Assembly: GCA_037833965.1 (NCBI GenBank)
Contig: AP031355.1
Location: forward strand, 8,581,501 to 8,645,500
DNA: 64,000 bases
Direction: 5' to 3'
DNA from: Marchantia polymorpha subsp. ruderalis
Lineage: Eukaryota; Streptophyta; Marchantiopsida; Marchantiales; Marchantiaceae
Both the position numbers and the translations under genes were made by a program. Below the pieces are notes generated by a model. It made no database searches. It saw only the letters and a list, made by a program, of their open reading frames with translations, and was not told the origin of the DNA. The stretch's first letter is position 1, and the number at the start of each line of letters is the position of its first letter. Below are positions 40,405 through 53,630 of the stretch, piece after piece.

Positions 40405-43290
40405 GCGATAATGGGTGTTATTATGATATATAGTTACCAAGTGCAATATAATAAATAGATTAGAATAATTTGTGTTGTGTTAGATCTTCTTTGTCTTGTT
40501 CTCCTTGTTTCTAACCTGTTAAATTGAAGGTCGATTTACTCATCATCCATATCTACTTTGCTACTTAAGGAATCTTACTCTCATTAATAAAATATAGAGT
40601 TGAGTTCTTACTTCCTACATAAAATGCTAGCCGAACCTGCTTGCTCAGTGGTGAAGTAGAGAGCTTCATTGCACCACTGAACCTTCACATAAGATTCCTG
40701 GTGTAGGTATGCAAACGAAGGCAATTCTCTGAGATCTTGGTGTGCAAACTATTGCTGACTTGAAGAAATTTCCGTGAGTCAAACGTGTGAACAATTTACG
40801 AAGCATATAGAGTCGAAACTCTAAGCCTTTGATGGACAAAGATCCCAAGTCTAAAACTGTTGACAGTTCAATGAGACACTGTACAACATTGCAACAGCCA
40901 AGGGATGTTGTTCTGCGTTTGGGCACCAGATTTCATGAAGAATTTGATCTGATCTGGAAATTGGGCGTCCGCCGAAGTCTCTTAACTCCCACATGGCAGA
41001 TCTGGGGTCGATGTGGTGGGAATTTTGCAAGCGTGGCAACCGACTTCCTGATGGAGCTCCTTTCGTCATCGCTGTCTACTGCTGCAGTTGGATTGGGTAT
41101 AGAAGCTACTCTTAATGAATCTTTCATTTTTTGGGTTAGAATTTTCACACAATAAATACTTTTGAACCTGAAAACGAAAGTGGCGACCCTCGCTCGCGTT
41201 CGTAGCATGCGGTGGATCTTACAAGTCATGGGAACTCTCCGTGAAAGGATTTGATGGCCGTAATAAAAAACCCTTCACGGCGCGGGTGAGAATGAAAATT
41301 GGAGGCGGAAAAGACATGTTGTGATGGCGAATATAGCACACGACGACGGCAAGCATCACATGTGGCGGAGAAAATGACAAGAGAAGGTTGCAACCAACTA
41401 TTTAAGAGGAGAGGAAGTTCAAAAGCTTTTTAATGTTAAACTTTAGAACATAATAAGGATTGTTAGGAGAGAAGAATAGTAAGGATCTTAAGCGAGAAAA
41501 TCAAGTATAGTTGAGTGTTGATCATTGGAAGGTTGCATTGCGATTTAAAAGCTTAATATTTGGAAGTAAGTGCTAAAAAATGTTGTGCATGTCACCTCCA
41601 GATAAGATGCTAGACAGTTGTTCACCTTACTTAGTCACACAAGTCTAAGACGTCGAAAAACAATCCAATATTGTACTCATATTTTTATACTAATACGTTT
41701 TAACAGCAACCTATCAAAATTCAGCTCAGGTCGTGAATAACATTTTTTAGATTAATTATAACGTTATAATTAATTTAAGAGGGCAGGTGTAAGTTTCCTG
41801 AGACAAAAATTAAAAGGTTAGTATGTGTCCGTGGAAGCAGATTCACAAAGATGAAGGATGTGTCTACTATTTTCTTTATATCTTTTACTATGTCATCTTT
41901 TTTTGACAGCAGAACCACTTTATTTTGATTTGGTTTTAAATTTGAAGTAATAAATAATGAGAAAGTAATTAAATTTTATTTTTTAAGAAATAAAGACAGT
42001 GATGATGTTCTTTGGAATTTTAATGATCACTCTCAAGTCAAATATATGAAAAATTTGAAAAATCAAGTCAGATTGAAACAACAATCCATATGATTTCTAA
42101 TTCTTTTGTATAATTTATAAATTTATATGATGTATAAGAATTTGTAGATTAATTTTCATTGATTTTATATTTCTGGAAGTTGATATAGTTTATTGAAATT
42201 AACTGCTTGACGTACAAATGTGATAATTGGGCAAATGAATTAATATGTATGAACATATTCAAAGCTTTAGCATTACATATTCAAGTAGAATCATCAATTG
42301 TTTAAGATAATACACGCACAAATCACCTGTATATAATGGACAAAAGATAAAAAATTATCAGAGAGACTGTTTGAAAGGAATATAATCATATTGATGATCT
42401 TCAGTTTTAAAAACTAATTTTTGAAATATTTCATTTTAATTTATAAGATATGTTGATCAAGTGAGAGAAATAATGAAAGTTAAAACACCAACAAAGTTTA
42501 GAATTTCTAAAAAATAAGATCATCATACTTACTTTAATAAAATATGCTCTGAGTGCATTTAAAACCAAGCTTGTACAGTATTTATGGCTTAACTGAACAC
42601 CATTTTATGAACAAATCTCTTTTTATTATTTTGTGAAACACATTTTTTTCAAATAAAGTTAAATTATTTGAAATATTTTTTTATGAAAGAAATTTTCACT
42701 CCTTTTCCAACTTTGATATTTTATAACAACATCTTCTGTACACTATATAAAATATAAAACACTGCACAATTAACCTTGATCATATCACAAGCTAATAAAA
42801 AATTCTAATATATAGTATGATAACGATATTTAACGAACTTTACATTCAATAGGTCTTTAATTCATGCGAAAATTGCCAATTATTCAAAATTTATCTCTGA
42901 AGAAACTAATTGAAAGAAGAATCTGGTACTCAACCATTGTATAACAAAAAGTTTTAGATTCTGACTTCTCCTTTATATGTTTTATAGTTGATGAGATTCC
43001 AACAGTTTTCTCTAGAAAAGTTTCTAATCGTGTATCATTGTTGTGTCATCAATTTTCCAATAAAACAATTAAAATGAAACACCGATTTCATATCAATCGA
43101 ACTGAAAGTACCTAACGTCAACATATTTACATGATAGATTTGTGATAACAGGACATATGCGTTCACGATTTTGATCCTTTAGTTGGATCTTTAAACCCTA
43201 AATATCTTAAATCTTCCTGCTTGGTGGTTGGATTGCTTATCGAAGAACATTATTTCATGTGATCAAGAGGAGAATAATTATGCTTCGTGA
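40405..43290. other. AT-rich intergenic DNA without recognised genes
   Basis: Frames at 40666-41229 on both strands are shadows of each other and match nothing I know. From 41400 to 43200 the sequence is strongly AT-rich with dense stops in all frames. I see no repeats with clear ends. Confidence 0.6.
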
Positions 43291-46200
43291 CAGGTGTTGA
43301 ATTACGATATTTCATGTAGAAAGCTCGTCTATGTTGACGGAGGAGTCATATTTCTCAATCCGAGGATTGTGGGGCCGCTTGGTTTCATCTCAGTCTCCCT
43401 CGATGGGGTCGAATCCGTCGTGTCTACAATATTTCTCGATGCTTCCCCGACTTCCAAACTTGATGATTGTGGAACACTTATCATAGCTCAATTCGTTTTC
43501 GTAGAGGAAAATTGCTGCATCCCATCAAGAGGACAAGCAATTGGAAACGTGCATGCGCCTGCGGGCGAGCGAGCGTGCGTGTGAATACACTTGAAGTTCA
43601 GTGGTAGACATCCAATTCTGTCCTGAGGAGCGCAATCGTCGGTCGATGATTCTAAAGCTTTTGGAGCATTTGGAGGTGAGTCGCTTTCCGGAAGAGAATC
43701 CGAGGGCATGTCCCAACACTCGTGCGAGCCTGCGACGGGCGTGGCCACCGAAAAGATTAAAATTGATTCCAGACAGGGAAGAGAAGAAGAGGGCAGGTAC
43801 GTGCAATCGAGGCAGAATCTGGGCGATTGAATCCCTCCCATCAGAAAATTAATCAAATGCGCCAATTCCTACACTGTGATTCCCGAGTACGATGCGAAAC
43901 GCAAGCGTGCACGGGCCAATGATCGGGCGGGCATGCACTCTGCCCGATCTCAGCGCGTGTGAGCTTGATCGACAAATTTCGACTCATGCTCGTGTAATCC
44001 GTCGTTGGAAGAGATATGCAGGCGTCCACACAAGCCCAAAAGATCACAGGCGGGAGTCAGCAAACGCGCATCGAGAAGCAGAGGAATAATATTCACTCTC
44101 CAGTGATCAGACTACTGGGCATCCCAGAAAAGCAAACTCTCGACACACAGTTCAGTTCGCAGCGTGAGAACTCGGATTTTGGGTCCGCCAGTGGCAGGTT
44201 CACCATGTTCCGCTCACACGGGCCGCATGAACCAACTGTTACGGGACGACATGAAGTCGACACCGCAAAGGTCACAATCACTCCAACAGGCCGCTAGTCG
44301 CTGGAGTGCAGTCCAGCGGAGGATCGATTGGATTAGGGATTGCATCGGTTAGGGTAGAAAACGTCGCGGAGTTCCAGAAGGAGTCACATTCCCGATTCCG
44401 GATCGGAGAAGGAGCGATTGCAGGGCCGGGGGTCGGAGGAGAGGAGAAGGGGCGGGGGAATCCGCACCCACCACCGACTGCTGACAGACGAGACGCAGGG
44501 CAGAGCAGGTAGGCAGTTGGAGGTGCGACATGCCACACCATAAATTTCCAACACACACAAAGGGGCCCTCGCGGACTCGCTCGGCCTACAAAGCAAAAAG
44601 CGGTCTGCGCTGTGAGGTGCAGACTGGTGCGGCCGCTGTTGGCTCATCATCGGACAAGCCATTGAAGGTTGATGCGATGGGAGAGTGCATTCATTCACTC
44701 ATTCAACAAAATCAAGCATATGTTCCGAATCCGCACTGCGATTTTATTCGTGTCCGCGCGAGAAGATGCTAAAGTTTGTCTGCTCCAGAACCATTCATTC
44801 ATTCTATCAGTCATTCATTCATTCAGTCATTCATTCCGATCCCTTCATCCTTCGAGCCACGGAGCTTCATGCTTCCATAACTCCCGAGCTTCGGAACAGA
44901 TAGCATTTTCTGTCCGGAATTCATGCCCATCACCACTCACGAGTAGGTCTCGCGTGTTTCTGGGACATTATTGACGCTCGCACTCTGATTGCCGCTGGCT
45001 GTAATGGACCAACCTTTCGATTTGATTAAAGCTTGGATCTACTCCTTGATGCCAAGGCTGTGCGACGAACGACTTCTGGGCGGAGTTTTAATTCTTCGCC
45101 ATACTATCTTTGCCCCTGTCGCGGGCCTGCGAATTCCACACTAATGAGCTCGCACTGCTAGAAGAGCAGCTCCTTAATGGCCCCTTTAATTCCGCATTAG
45201 CCTTAACTGCTCTCCCTGCCGCTGCTTCTGATCGTTAACCCACAACCAGCAAAGCAAGCTTTCCTGCCTTCAATGCCTCGCTGAGACCGTTCGGTCTTCG
45301 GATTAGCAGCCCGTTTCACAGATATTGCTCGGGATGCCACCATGTGCCCTCCAGTAGCACTCAGGCACGCTTCACTAGATGCTCAAAGTCAATCTGCAAT
45401 CCGTGCACCAGCTCATTCGAGTTGGAACTTCGAAGCAATTCAAAATTATTACGGATTACGAGATGGCGAGTCTAATATTGGATTAGTCTAAGCAGCACTC
45501 CAGGCCACTTGCGCCAGTCCCTCGCTGCAGGTAGTGATGGTTTTATTTTAGCTCCCCTACTCTCGTCTACTCTACACTACGAGCGTTTGTTTGAATGTTG
45601 TGGGTGGGCGTTCCGTTAGAGAGGACAATGGTCTCGCTGAGTTGGTCGGCTCATTTCCTTCCGTTCCAGTCTTCAGATAGAACAAAGGTCAAACCGAAAG
45701 CTTTGTCTCCTCGGGTTTGAATCCCATCTCTGGTCTTCGGAAGCTCGAGTGACATTTGTCCCGCCATCGCTGGCATCTGGATAATCTCTTTTGCTTTCAT
45801 CTTAAATATCTATTAATATAATATCAATGTTTATTCTTTTTACTTCGAACTGGAGGGTGACGTGTTTTACACGAGAGATGATTAAGTGCGTGAAAACATT
45901 TCTATACATTACGTAGACATGTGTACAATACGTAGTCCGTTTTTCGAGGGAAGAAAAAATGCATGAAAGCACTCACTGTTTTGATTGGGCATCATCCATG
46001 TCGTTGAATAGAAAGTTCTGCGCGGGGTCCTTAAATAAGTGTATAAGTACATTAGAACAAAATGATACAATCAAGATCGACCGCTGCGAATTGGTTGGCT
46101 TCCACATATAGAAAGCAGTAGTTTCAAAATAAAGCGTGAATTTCGGTTTCGGTTTTCAGAATTGCATAATACAACGCTCTCCAACATGTCCATGCAAAAG

Positions 46201-47429
46201 CCTGCAAGAATAAAAAGGGTGAATCTTCATGCATCATAAAGGATTGAAAGTTTGTAAGAAGAGGAAAAATGCACATAATTCAAACACTACGGATGGTATT
46301 CGATGTATGTGACTGAATAATTTTTACCACTCATTCCCTCCTGAAAAGCATCGGCATTCTTCAAAAAGAATCATCTTCAACATTTTGATGTACAAAGTCT
46401 GCTAGGAAATAAGTAGATACAGCATCATTTTTACTTCACAAAACGTGAAGAATGTGCAGAATGTGAGGAATATGATATACAACTGATGTGGCTAGATTCT
46501 TTAGTGATTTATGTGCACACTTTGGTTCTCATCGTGTGGGAAGAACTGATGACAGAAAAGCAGCACGAAATTCCTCATGATGAATTCTCCGACGTGTTGA
46601 TGTCAAAGTCTGGATGGAATAGATAAATGAATAGATGAAGGAAGATTCAACAGAGCTCAAATATATCCAACAGAAGAAACAATAGAAAAGACTGTTTTGA
46701 TGTCATGGCCTCTGTCGTAGCGTGGATCCGGGCCACTTGATGGTCGACAGTACTCCTCTGCTGATGAAGGCAACACGCACACCGCAGCAAACAATGTGAA
46801 ATCCGGCGGTTGTGTCATCGAGAGGCTCGAGCAATGTCCATTGTGAACGAGCAAGAGCACGAACTCGCACACACTTCTGGCCCGATGCTCAGCAGGCTTT
46901 TGGACAGCGAACTCGATCGTGATGATGAGCGCGACCTGAACATGAAATAGACGCTTCCAAAGCTGCCACTATGAGACAGAGGAGTCTGGTGATGAAAGCA
47001 GGAAGAACTCCATTTCACCCACCCAAGTTCCAGTGTGTTCATGATTGCTCCTCGCAAAAATTCGTACGTTCCCCATGGAGAGTGGGCGGTGCGAAGGAAG
47101 ACGTCTTAAAAAGTAAATCTAGTGGATTGATGGAACGGGATTGGCAATATATCATTCATGAGGCAGAGAGGAAGACAGATGAAAGAGGAAAGTCATTCAA
47201 CTCGATTACAGCACAATACATTCGAGGAAAGGAGAGGATAGGCTTCTTAACTTCGCTGGTGATTTGTCTTGGCTTGCGTCTGCCATATTGGCAGAATAGT
47301 TGTATACTACTGGTGTCTGCAACGCTTGTAGATTTTCTTTCGGGGCAGTGATCAATGAGGGTGAGAATTTTAGGTGAGCTCAGTCACCCAGCTTGTCGGT
47401 GGATGCTAAAAATGAGCAGATTTTGCATC
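43291..47429. other. Intergenic DNA, GC-richer; simple repeats only
   Basis: The composition changes near 43300 from AT-rich to mixed. Overlapping frames at 43294-44974 are on both strands and resemble no known protein. A degenerate ATTC microsatellite lies at about 44797-44845. The rest, including 46657-47351, shows no gene or structured RNA I can support. Confidence 0.5.
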
Positions 47430-47597
47430 TTTATGTTAACCAGAACTGCTCATGTAAAAAGGTCATTCATTCTCGTTCATGAAGGTGAGAACTTGAGAAT
47501 TTCAGACTGACACTTTATGTTAACGATAACTACTCATCCAAATACGTCATTCATCCTCGTTCATGAAGGTGGCAACTTGAGAATTTCAGACTGTGAC
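47430..47597. repeat. 84-bp tandem duplication
   Basis: Two adjacent 84-bp units starting TTTATGTTAAC at 47430 and 47514, sharing CTCGTTCATGAAGGTG and AACTTGAGAATTTCAGACTG. They differ at about a dozen sites, so the duplication is not recent. No coding frame is involved. Confidence 0.85.
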
Positions 47598-48489
47598 ATA
47601 ATGTAAGATTGGGTTTTAAAGAAGAGCAGTGTGCTCATGATTCGACCTCATGGCACTTTGGCAAGATGGTCATAAGATTCTCCTTAAATTTTCTTGGAAA
47701 GGGACTATCATCACCAGCCGATCAGCACCCTAACCCAAGCTGGGTCCCTTCATAAGGTCATAAGGTGAGACCCCATTTATGCACAACATTTCCCACAGTT
47801 ACTGCGGCAGTCTGGTTCTGGAGTCAAGAGCAGACATTCCAACTTCTTGTTTGCAGGTGTTGACTGCTAGAAACTTAAAAGCTTGAAATTTCATAAGGTG
47901 AGAGGGCCGTCATGTCCTCGCATGTGTTCCCGAGCAGCTTAAGTCCGTCAATAATAACTCACTCTATGTGCAGAAGTTGATGGATTGATGATTCTGCTCA
48001 TCCGGGACGACAAGAATGTAATAAGATCCCTCATACAATCATTCTCATACTGTGCTTGAGAAATATTAAGACAGTCCTTACTCTACAATTCCAAATCTGG
48101 GGCCAAGCGGCTGTGATACCGTTACCTAGCCAACAAGGTCCAAAACTATTAACTTTCGTCCCACTAAATTTGGGAGAATCGTCTTCTTCTCCATGCAGAC
48201 GACTTGTCTTTACAGAAGAAACAGTTTGCAAAATTAAGAATCGTTTAAAACATGGATTCCCAAGTTGACTCGTCCAAAACACGTCCCAGCTCGCTCACTC
48301 GTTATTCGGACCGCCAGCAGGGGATTGCCAAACTGTATCAGCAGTGTTCAGCAGTCTGCAGGATGCAAAAAAGTTGACAGCCAGACAATCATACTGTACG
48401 AGCTTGCTCCTCTCTTAAATCCTAAGATAACGTAAGACTTGACAGAAGGAAACGGATAAATAAATAAAACGGATATGTATGTTCTCCAA

Positions 48490-48565
48490 TTATCGTCTGA
48501 TCGGCGCAGCTGTACGCGACCATGCAGAGCAAAATTCGTGTACAGCTGCGCCCATCAGACGATGA
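48490..48565 (+). ncRNA. Strong short hairpin, candidate small-RNA precursor
   Basis: Positions 48492-48518 pair with 48537-48563: ATCGTCTGAT and GGCGCAGCTGTAC in the left arm match the right arm, with one C-C mismatch and one G-U pair over 27 positions and an 18-base loop. Two further pairs extend the base. Near-perfect arms longer than 21 bp are what a plant microRNA duplex requires. However, the hairpin is short for a plant precursor, and I recognise no known miRNA. It could also be a tiny foldback element. Strand is arbitrary because the inverted repeat is nearly symmetric. Confidence 0.4.
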
Positions 48566-48599
48566 ATAGAGAGACTCGAACTCACTGAACACTTTCTGG

Positions 48600-51500
48600 G
48601 CTCGGTGAGCGAGAGTTTTCAGAAGATAAAGTTGGTCAATAATTCTGTATATGTAAGTGCTGCTTGTACTCTCTCGGTGAAGGCTTGAAGGCTTGAAGGC
48701 TCGAAGGCCATGGTCAGCTTCAGGTCTTAATGGACCGCCTTTCTACGGTTTGTTAAGTGGAGGGGGAAGTCTGAGAAGCCCAGGCCATGATGAAGTTCTT
48801 CATGGACTGGGGGATTATATTCCTGCCTGAGCATGGAATGAGACGAAATAATACGGAATGGACATGGAATGAAATGAATTGATCCTTTGATTTGACAGTG
48901 CAACGGCACCGAATATGATGGATGCCGTTGGCGTTTAAGACGTGATTTTAAGGGATTATGTGCCAAAAGCAAGCGCTGCGCTGCTGGTTGGCTCGAGCGG
49001 CGGTGCTCTTCTGGGCTCTCTGGAGTGTGGACTTTATACTTTCTGCGAACATCAGAAACTCACAGAACTTCCTCATTCGACTCTCTTGATGATTATGTCA
49101 AAAAGTTGCGAGCCAACAGGAACGCATGAATGCTTGGTTTGCATAATTCCGAGGTTTAATTCCCTGCCGCAGCATATTCTGTCTCCGGCCTGCAATCGAG
49201 GCTCGCTTGCTTGCTTTGCCTTGGCTTGGCTGTGCACCATGAGCCATGCCATGAGCTTTACTCTGTCTCCCTCTCTTCTCTGCCTCCGGCCAGGCCTGCA
49301 AGATTATTCAACCGCCCCCCGAATCGCTCAACGAGTCAACACAAAACAAAAACAAGACAAATCCAAAGCTTCTGCTCTTAAACTCGACGACTGGGCTCGA
49401 GCCTCGGCTCTTGAAGATGTTGTCGTTGTCGCTCGTCGACGAGTGTCTGCTGTTCACGCACAGCACAGCACAGCGCTCGGCATGGCATTGGCAGTGGCAT
49501 GCGCATGGGCCCGGGCGAGCTGGACTGGACTGTGTTGGGAGCAATTTAAGAGAAAAGCATCGGCCACACTCGACGGAATTCAATGGCAATTAAGCGGGAT
49601 TTGACTTGCGGAGAGGGCTGAGAAACGAGGCGATCAGAGCTCTGCTGCGGTCCACGCAGGGCAGGGCATGGCCGGGCTCTATCTTTCCACCAAATGCAAT
49701 TTGAGGTTCCTTTAAGCCGCAAGCTTCAAAAGCAACAGATGCCGACCGGAGGCAGCATTTATAAGAAGAGTCGTTCGGAAGTGGAGAGGATGGGACGGCG
49801 AAGGGAGAGAACATAACTCCTGCGCTCAGACCAGCGCCCATGATTGCCCATCTCTTCCTCGGCCGTCGTTAAGGTGCGCTCGAGACGATAAGGCAGTCGC
49901 AGTCGCAGCAGGAGGATCCGGCCGCTTGCCATCCATCCTGCTAATTGGGCGTCCGTCACTGACATGTCGTGATCCGGGCGCCACGCACTTCGCGTTTCTG
50001 CGACCTCGCCCATGTTGACTTCATTAAATCCTTAACCCCATTCTCGACATCCCCGATTTCCCAGTGTTCTCCTCGGGGAGGCGGGCGGGGCATATTCTAC
50101 TCATTCCTCGCATCATAACTCTGTTTTCTGCCGGACATTCTGCGTAATGGCGTCTCCGTGGAAGTGTTTCAATTCGCCGCTAAGAGAAACGAGCGACCAC
50201 TCATTCATTTGATGAGTGGTGATCATCAGCAGCAGGGCCAAAATTGTAAGCAGCAATTTGTTGACTGCTCCGAAATGGGATGGGATGGGATGGGAGGGTC
50301 GGATCTCAGCTCAGCTGGATGATTCTCAAACCCCGTGCGTGGAAGCAGCTCGTTGAGCTGGCCGGCCGGCCGTCTGGCCGTCTGGGCAGTTCGACGGGGA
50401 GAGTACAATCATAGCTCACAGCGCTTGAGCGCGAAGGAAGAGTAGAGATTGGCGTAATTATGTGTCTGCATCGTGCCAATTAAGAGGTCTGAATCGAGTG
50501 TTAGTGTCGCGAAGAGTGTGCCTCTTCGGCTCTCTTCGCCAGAACCTCGACCGAAGTTCCGATCGAGCTCTCGAATCGCCCACATCACACCCTTCCGCTA
50601 AATGCAAGTACAGAGCCCCCGCTAGAATCCTCCACTTCTGCCGTCCCCAGGCAGCAGTGAGAAGCAGGAGTCGGGAAGATGTGAACGTGAAGTTTGACAA
50701 TAATAGATTCCGAGGCGCGCAGTGCAGCGCTGTTCGGCAGAAGCTACATCCGGAGACCAAATTGGGATGTATGTAGCTCCCGGGATGCCCCGCCATGCCT
50801 ACTACCTACAACACCTTCGTGCGAGGAAGGGAGGGAAGGAAGATGCGTGGGCGACTCGCTCGTTCAACGAGGTGGCACTTTTTAATTTAATTACGACCCT
50901 CTCGTTCCACTTGGACGAGGTCATGAACTGCAACTGGGGATTGGGACTAGGGACTAGGGACTCGAGCTCCGGACTCTACGAATGTCTACGATCGAAAAAT
51001 CGAATGTATGAAGGAACACATGGCTCACAGTGCCGAGAGTGGACCGAGCGAATGAAGGGCAGGCCACGTTGATGGGCGTGGCACTCGCCTGGGCTGGCTG
51101 CCATGACGGAGGCATGAGTTTTGGCATTACTGCCCTGCACAACAAAGGCACAAACAACATGAAGGCAGGAGGAGGAGTCTAAGGAGATGAGGCTATTCCG
51201 AACGAGTCCACGGGCATAAATGAGGAGCCAAGCAACAGTGGGCTCTCGTGGACCCCCCCCCCGGGTGTTGATGAATCGTGGAGATCGAGAAATGTGATCG
51301 TTGGGCGAGGACAAGGCAATGTGGGGGGCGAGTGGAGGGAGGGACTGGAGAGATCATGGGGCTCGACAACAAGAAGCCCGGAGAAGCAGGCGGCTGGGGC
51401 CCAACGTACCCTGGCGGAATGAATGATCTGAAGCACTGCCAAGGGAAGGGATCATCTGGCCGATGATCTATGCCGGGATTTGTTTGTTTTACGCGTTCTT

Positions 51501-53630
51501 CTCCTTAAGGGACGCTGCAACGCAGTGATTGCGATTGCAGTGCAGGCCCAAGGAGCAGGCCGACGAGACATTAATTCTCCTGCAGCACCAGCTTTTTTGG
51601 GATGTTCCTCGGTCCTGTCCCATAATCACAAGCCCAGCTAGAGCTCCAGCTCCAGCTCCAGCCTTCTTCCCTTCCCCCTTCCTTCCTTCCTTCCTTCCGC
51701 AGGCCTGCTCCCCCTGCATCTCACCTTCCTTGCGGATGGATGATGGTGCGTGCGTTCGGACCTTCATGTGCTGCACGGAGATGAGATGGCATGTCCCTCG
51801 TCTGCGGGTCGTTCATCATCATGTGATCAGCCAGCACTAACCCGCTCATTATCAGAAAATTAGATCTGCACACCAAACATTCCTGCACATCCAGTGGAGC
51901 CGCCCAGCTCCAGCTCCAACTTGAGGGGTCCGGCCCTGGGACTATTTCGAGGCTTTTGCACAGCTCGATCCATCGCTGCCGGATCGGTTCGAGCACATGC
52001 AGCACCGACCCCGGATTCTAAAGAGCGCCTTCTTAGGCGGCTCTTGTTTTGCTGATTTTAGATTCAGCAAAGTGCGATTAGGAGGGCGGTTCCAATGTGG
52101 TTCTCGATCTCTTATCGATCCATGCTCAGGCATGTGGATGCCTCTGCTGCGTAGAGTGTCGAGGACACGGAGGGCACGTCCACAGTGACACACGCTTTGC
52201 ATCCGAGCCTCTGAAAGATGCTTGACCAGCCATGATTAAGGAACTCCAATCCAGTTCCAGGATCTCAACCCTCCTCCTCCTCCTCCTCGGTTATGTATTT
52301 TATTTTAATTTTTTCTCGGTGAGAGGGACTGAGGCCCATGAACTTAACTGTGGTGCAAAAGCGCCGGGGGTATTCTCCTCGGGCTCAGCTACCCCGACCA
52401 TCTTGACCGCTACAATGTACGTTTGGGTTAGGTCGTGACCTTCTTGCCGTCCGAGTCTTGATATTCATTCCGGCAGCAGTTACTAGGTGCTCACTGTGGA
52501 CATGGGCAGCGCGAGTAGCAGGAGAGCAGTGGATGCCCGAGCAGGTTTAGGCAGTCATGGAACCTGGGCCAACATAATTCCTGACAAGTAGCGGACTGGG
52601 CATGGAAGGACTACATACCACCGTGCATACACAAGGAGCGTCATGCCATGTTGCGCCATCCATGGTTGGACAAGCGACAGAGGGCCTTTGGAGCCTGGAC
52701 ATTGATATGTTTTGTTGCTGCTCACCATCAATGGGAAGACCTGGAGAATCAAGGCTCCACTCATTAATGCAAGTTTGACGAGAGAAAGAAGACTTTCTTA
52801 CTGATGAATTGTCAGCTCCCCTATCTGCCGTGGTCCTTACACGTATTTTCCCCATAAACGCCAGCCAGTAATGTTTCCATAGTGGCAAACAAAACAATCG
52901 CTGTTACGTGGACACGCATCAGCCCCCATCACTTCCGTGCTCTATGTCGCATTTGTGTTACTGTAACTACGCTTCGTGGCCACCGTAGTTATAGGCTCAA
53001 TGCACAGAGACGGTTCACTGACGTACGTGACTGTCATTCATGCAGTGTAGAATACGCAAGCAATTTTCTATCTTGCCTCCCACTTTTGGTAGATTCAAAG
53101 CCGGAGTCAGATCGGCCTACGCATCCAGGCATTAAAAGAATGTTTCTACAGGAAGGAAGGAACCATTCTTCCATCCATCTCTTGCAAAGTCTTCCGAAGT
53201 ACATGTAGTGGTTGTGTGATTGTTGCGGGTAGAGCCGAAGGAATGAATCGCGGAACGAGGTCAAAACGACTTGCTGGGAAAGTAGCAGTGGACATAAAGT
53301 GTGCATCAATTGAAGTTACAGTAGTTGGTAATCTCCAGAACCTCTGAGTGTTAAATGCGGTGAACTCCTGACCTCGGAAGAGTAATCGTCTATCCGCGCC
53401 AGGATTCTGTTTGAAACCCACAACCCGTGAAGGCCAATTTTACAGATGTAGGTAATTACACTGGGGGTCAAGAGTCCATTCTATTTACAGAGATTGCCCC
53501 TGGCGAGGCGTTGCACATGTGTGTGTAGTTTTGGCATCAGACAGAAATAAGACATTGGTGAGCACAAAAATGAGAGAAGGAGAGAGACGAAGAAAAAGAC
53601 AGACGAAAATGTCATTTGCTATAATTGAAG
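48600..53630. other. Intergenic DNA without a recognised gene
   Basis: Contains a short direct repeat (GAAGGCTTGAAGGCTT) near 48680, a GGGAT run near 50279, a C run at 51253 and a CCTT microsatellite near 51680. A plus-strand frame at 48942-49604 (220 residues) is the longest, but it has no known domain and a biased composition. I do not call it a gene. Confidence 0.5.

Noticed and set aside
43294-43584. 96-residue plus-strand frame at the AT/GC transition
   Set aside because: No similarity recognised and no continuation as exons on either side.
45705-45740. GGGTTTGAATCCCATC resembling a tRNA T-arm
   Set aside because: No acceptor, D or anticodon arms can be folded around it.
48942-49604. 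220-residue plus-strand frame
   Set aside because: No domain, odd composition and a shadow frame on the other strand; no splice or homology support.
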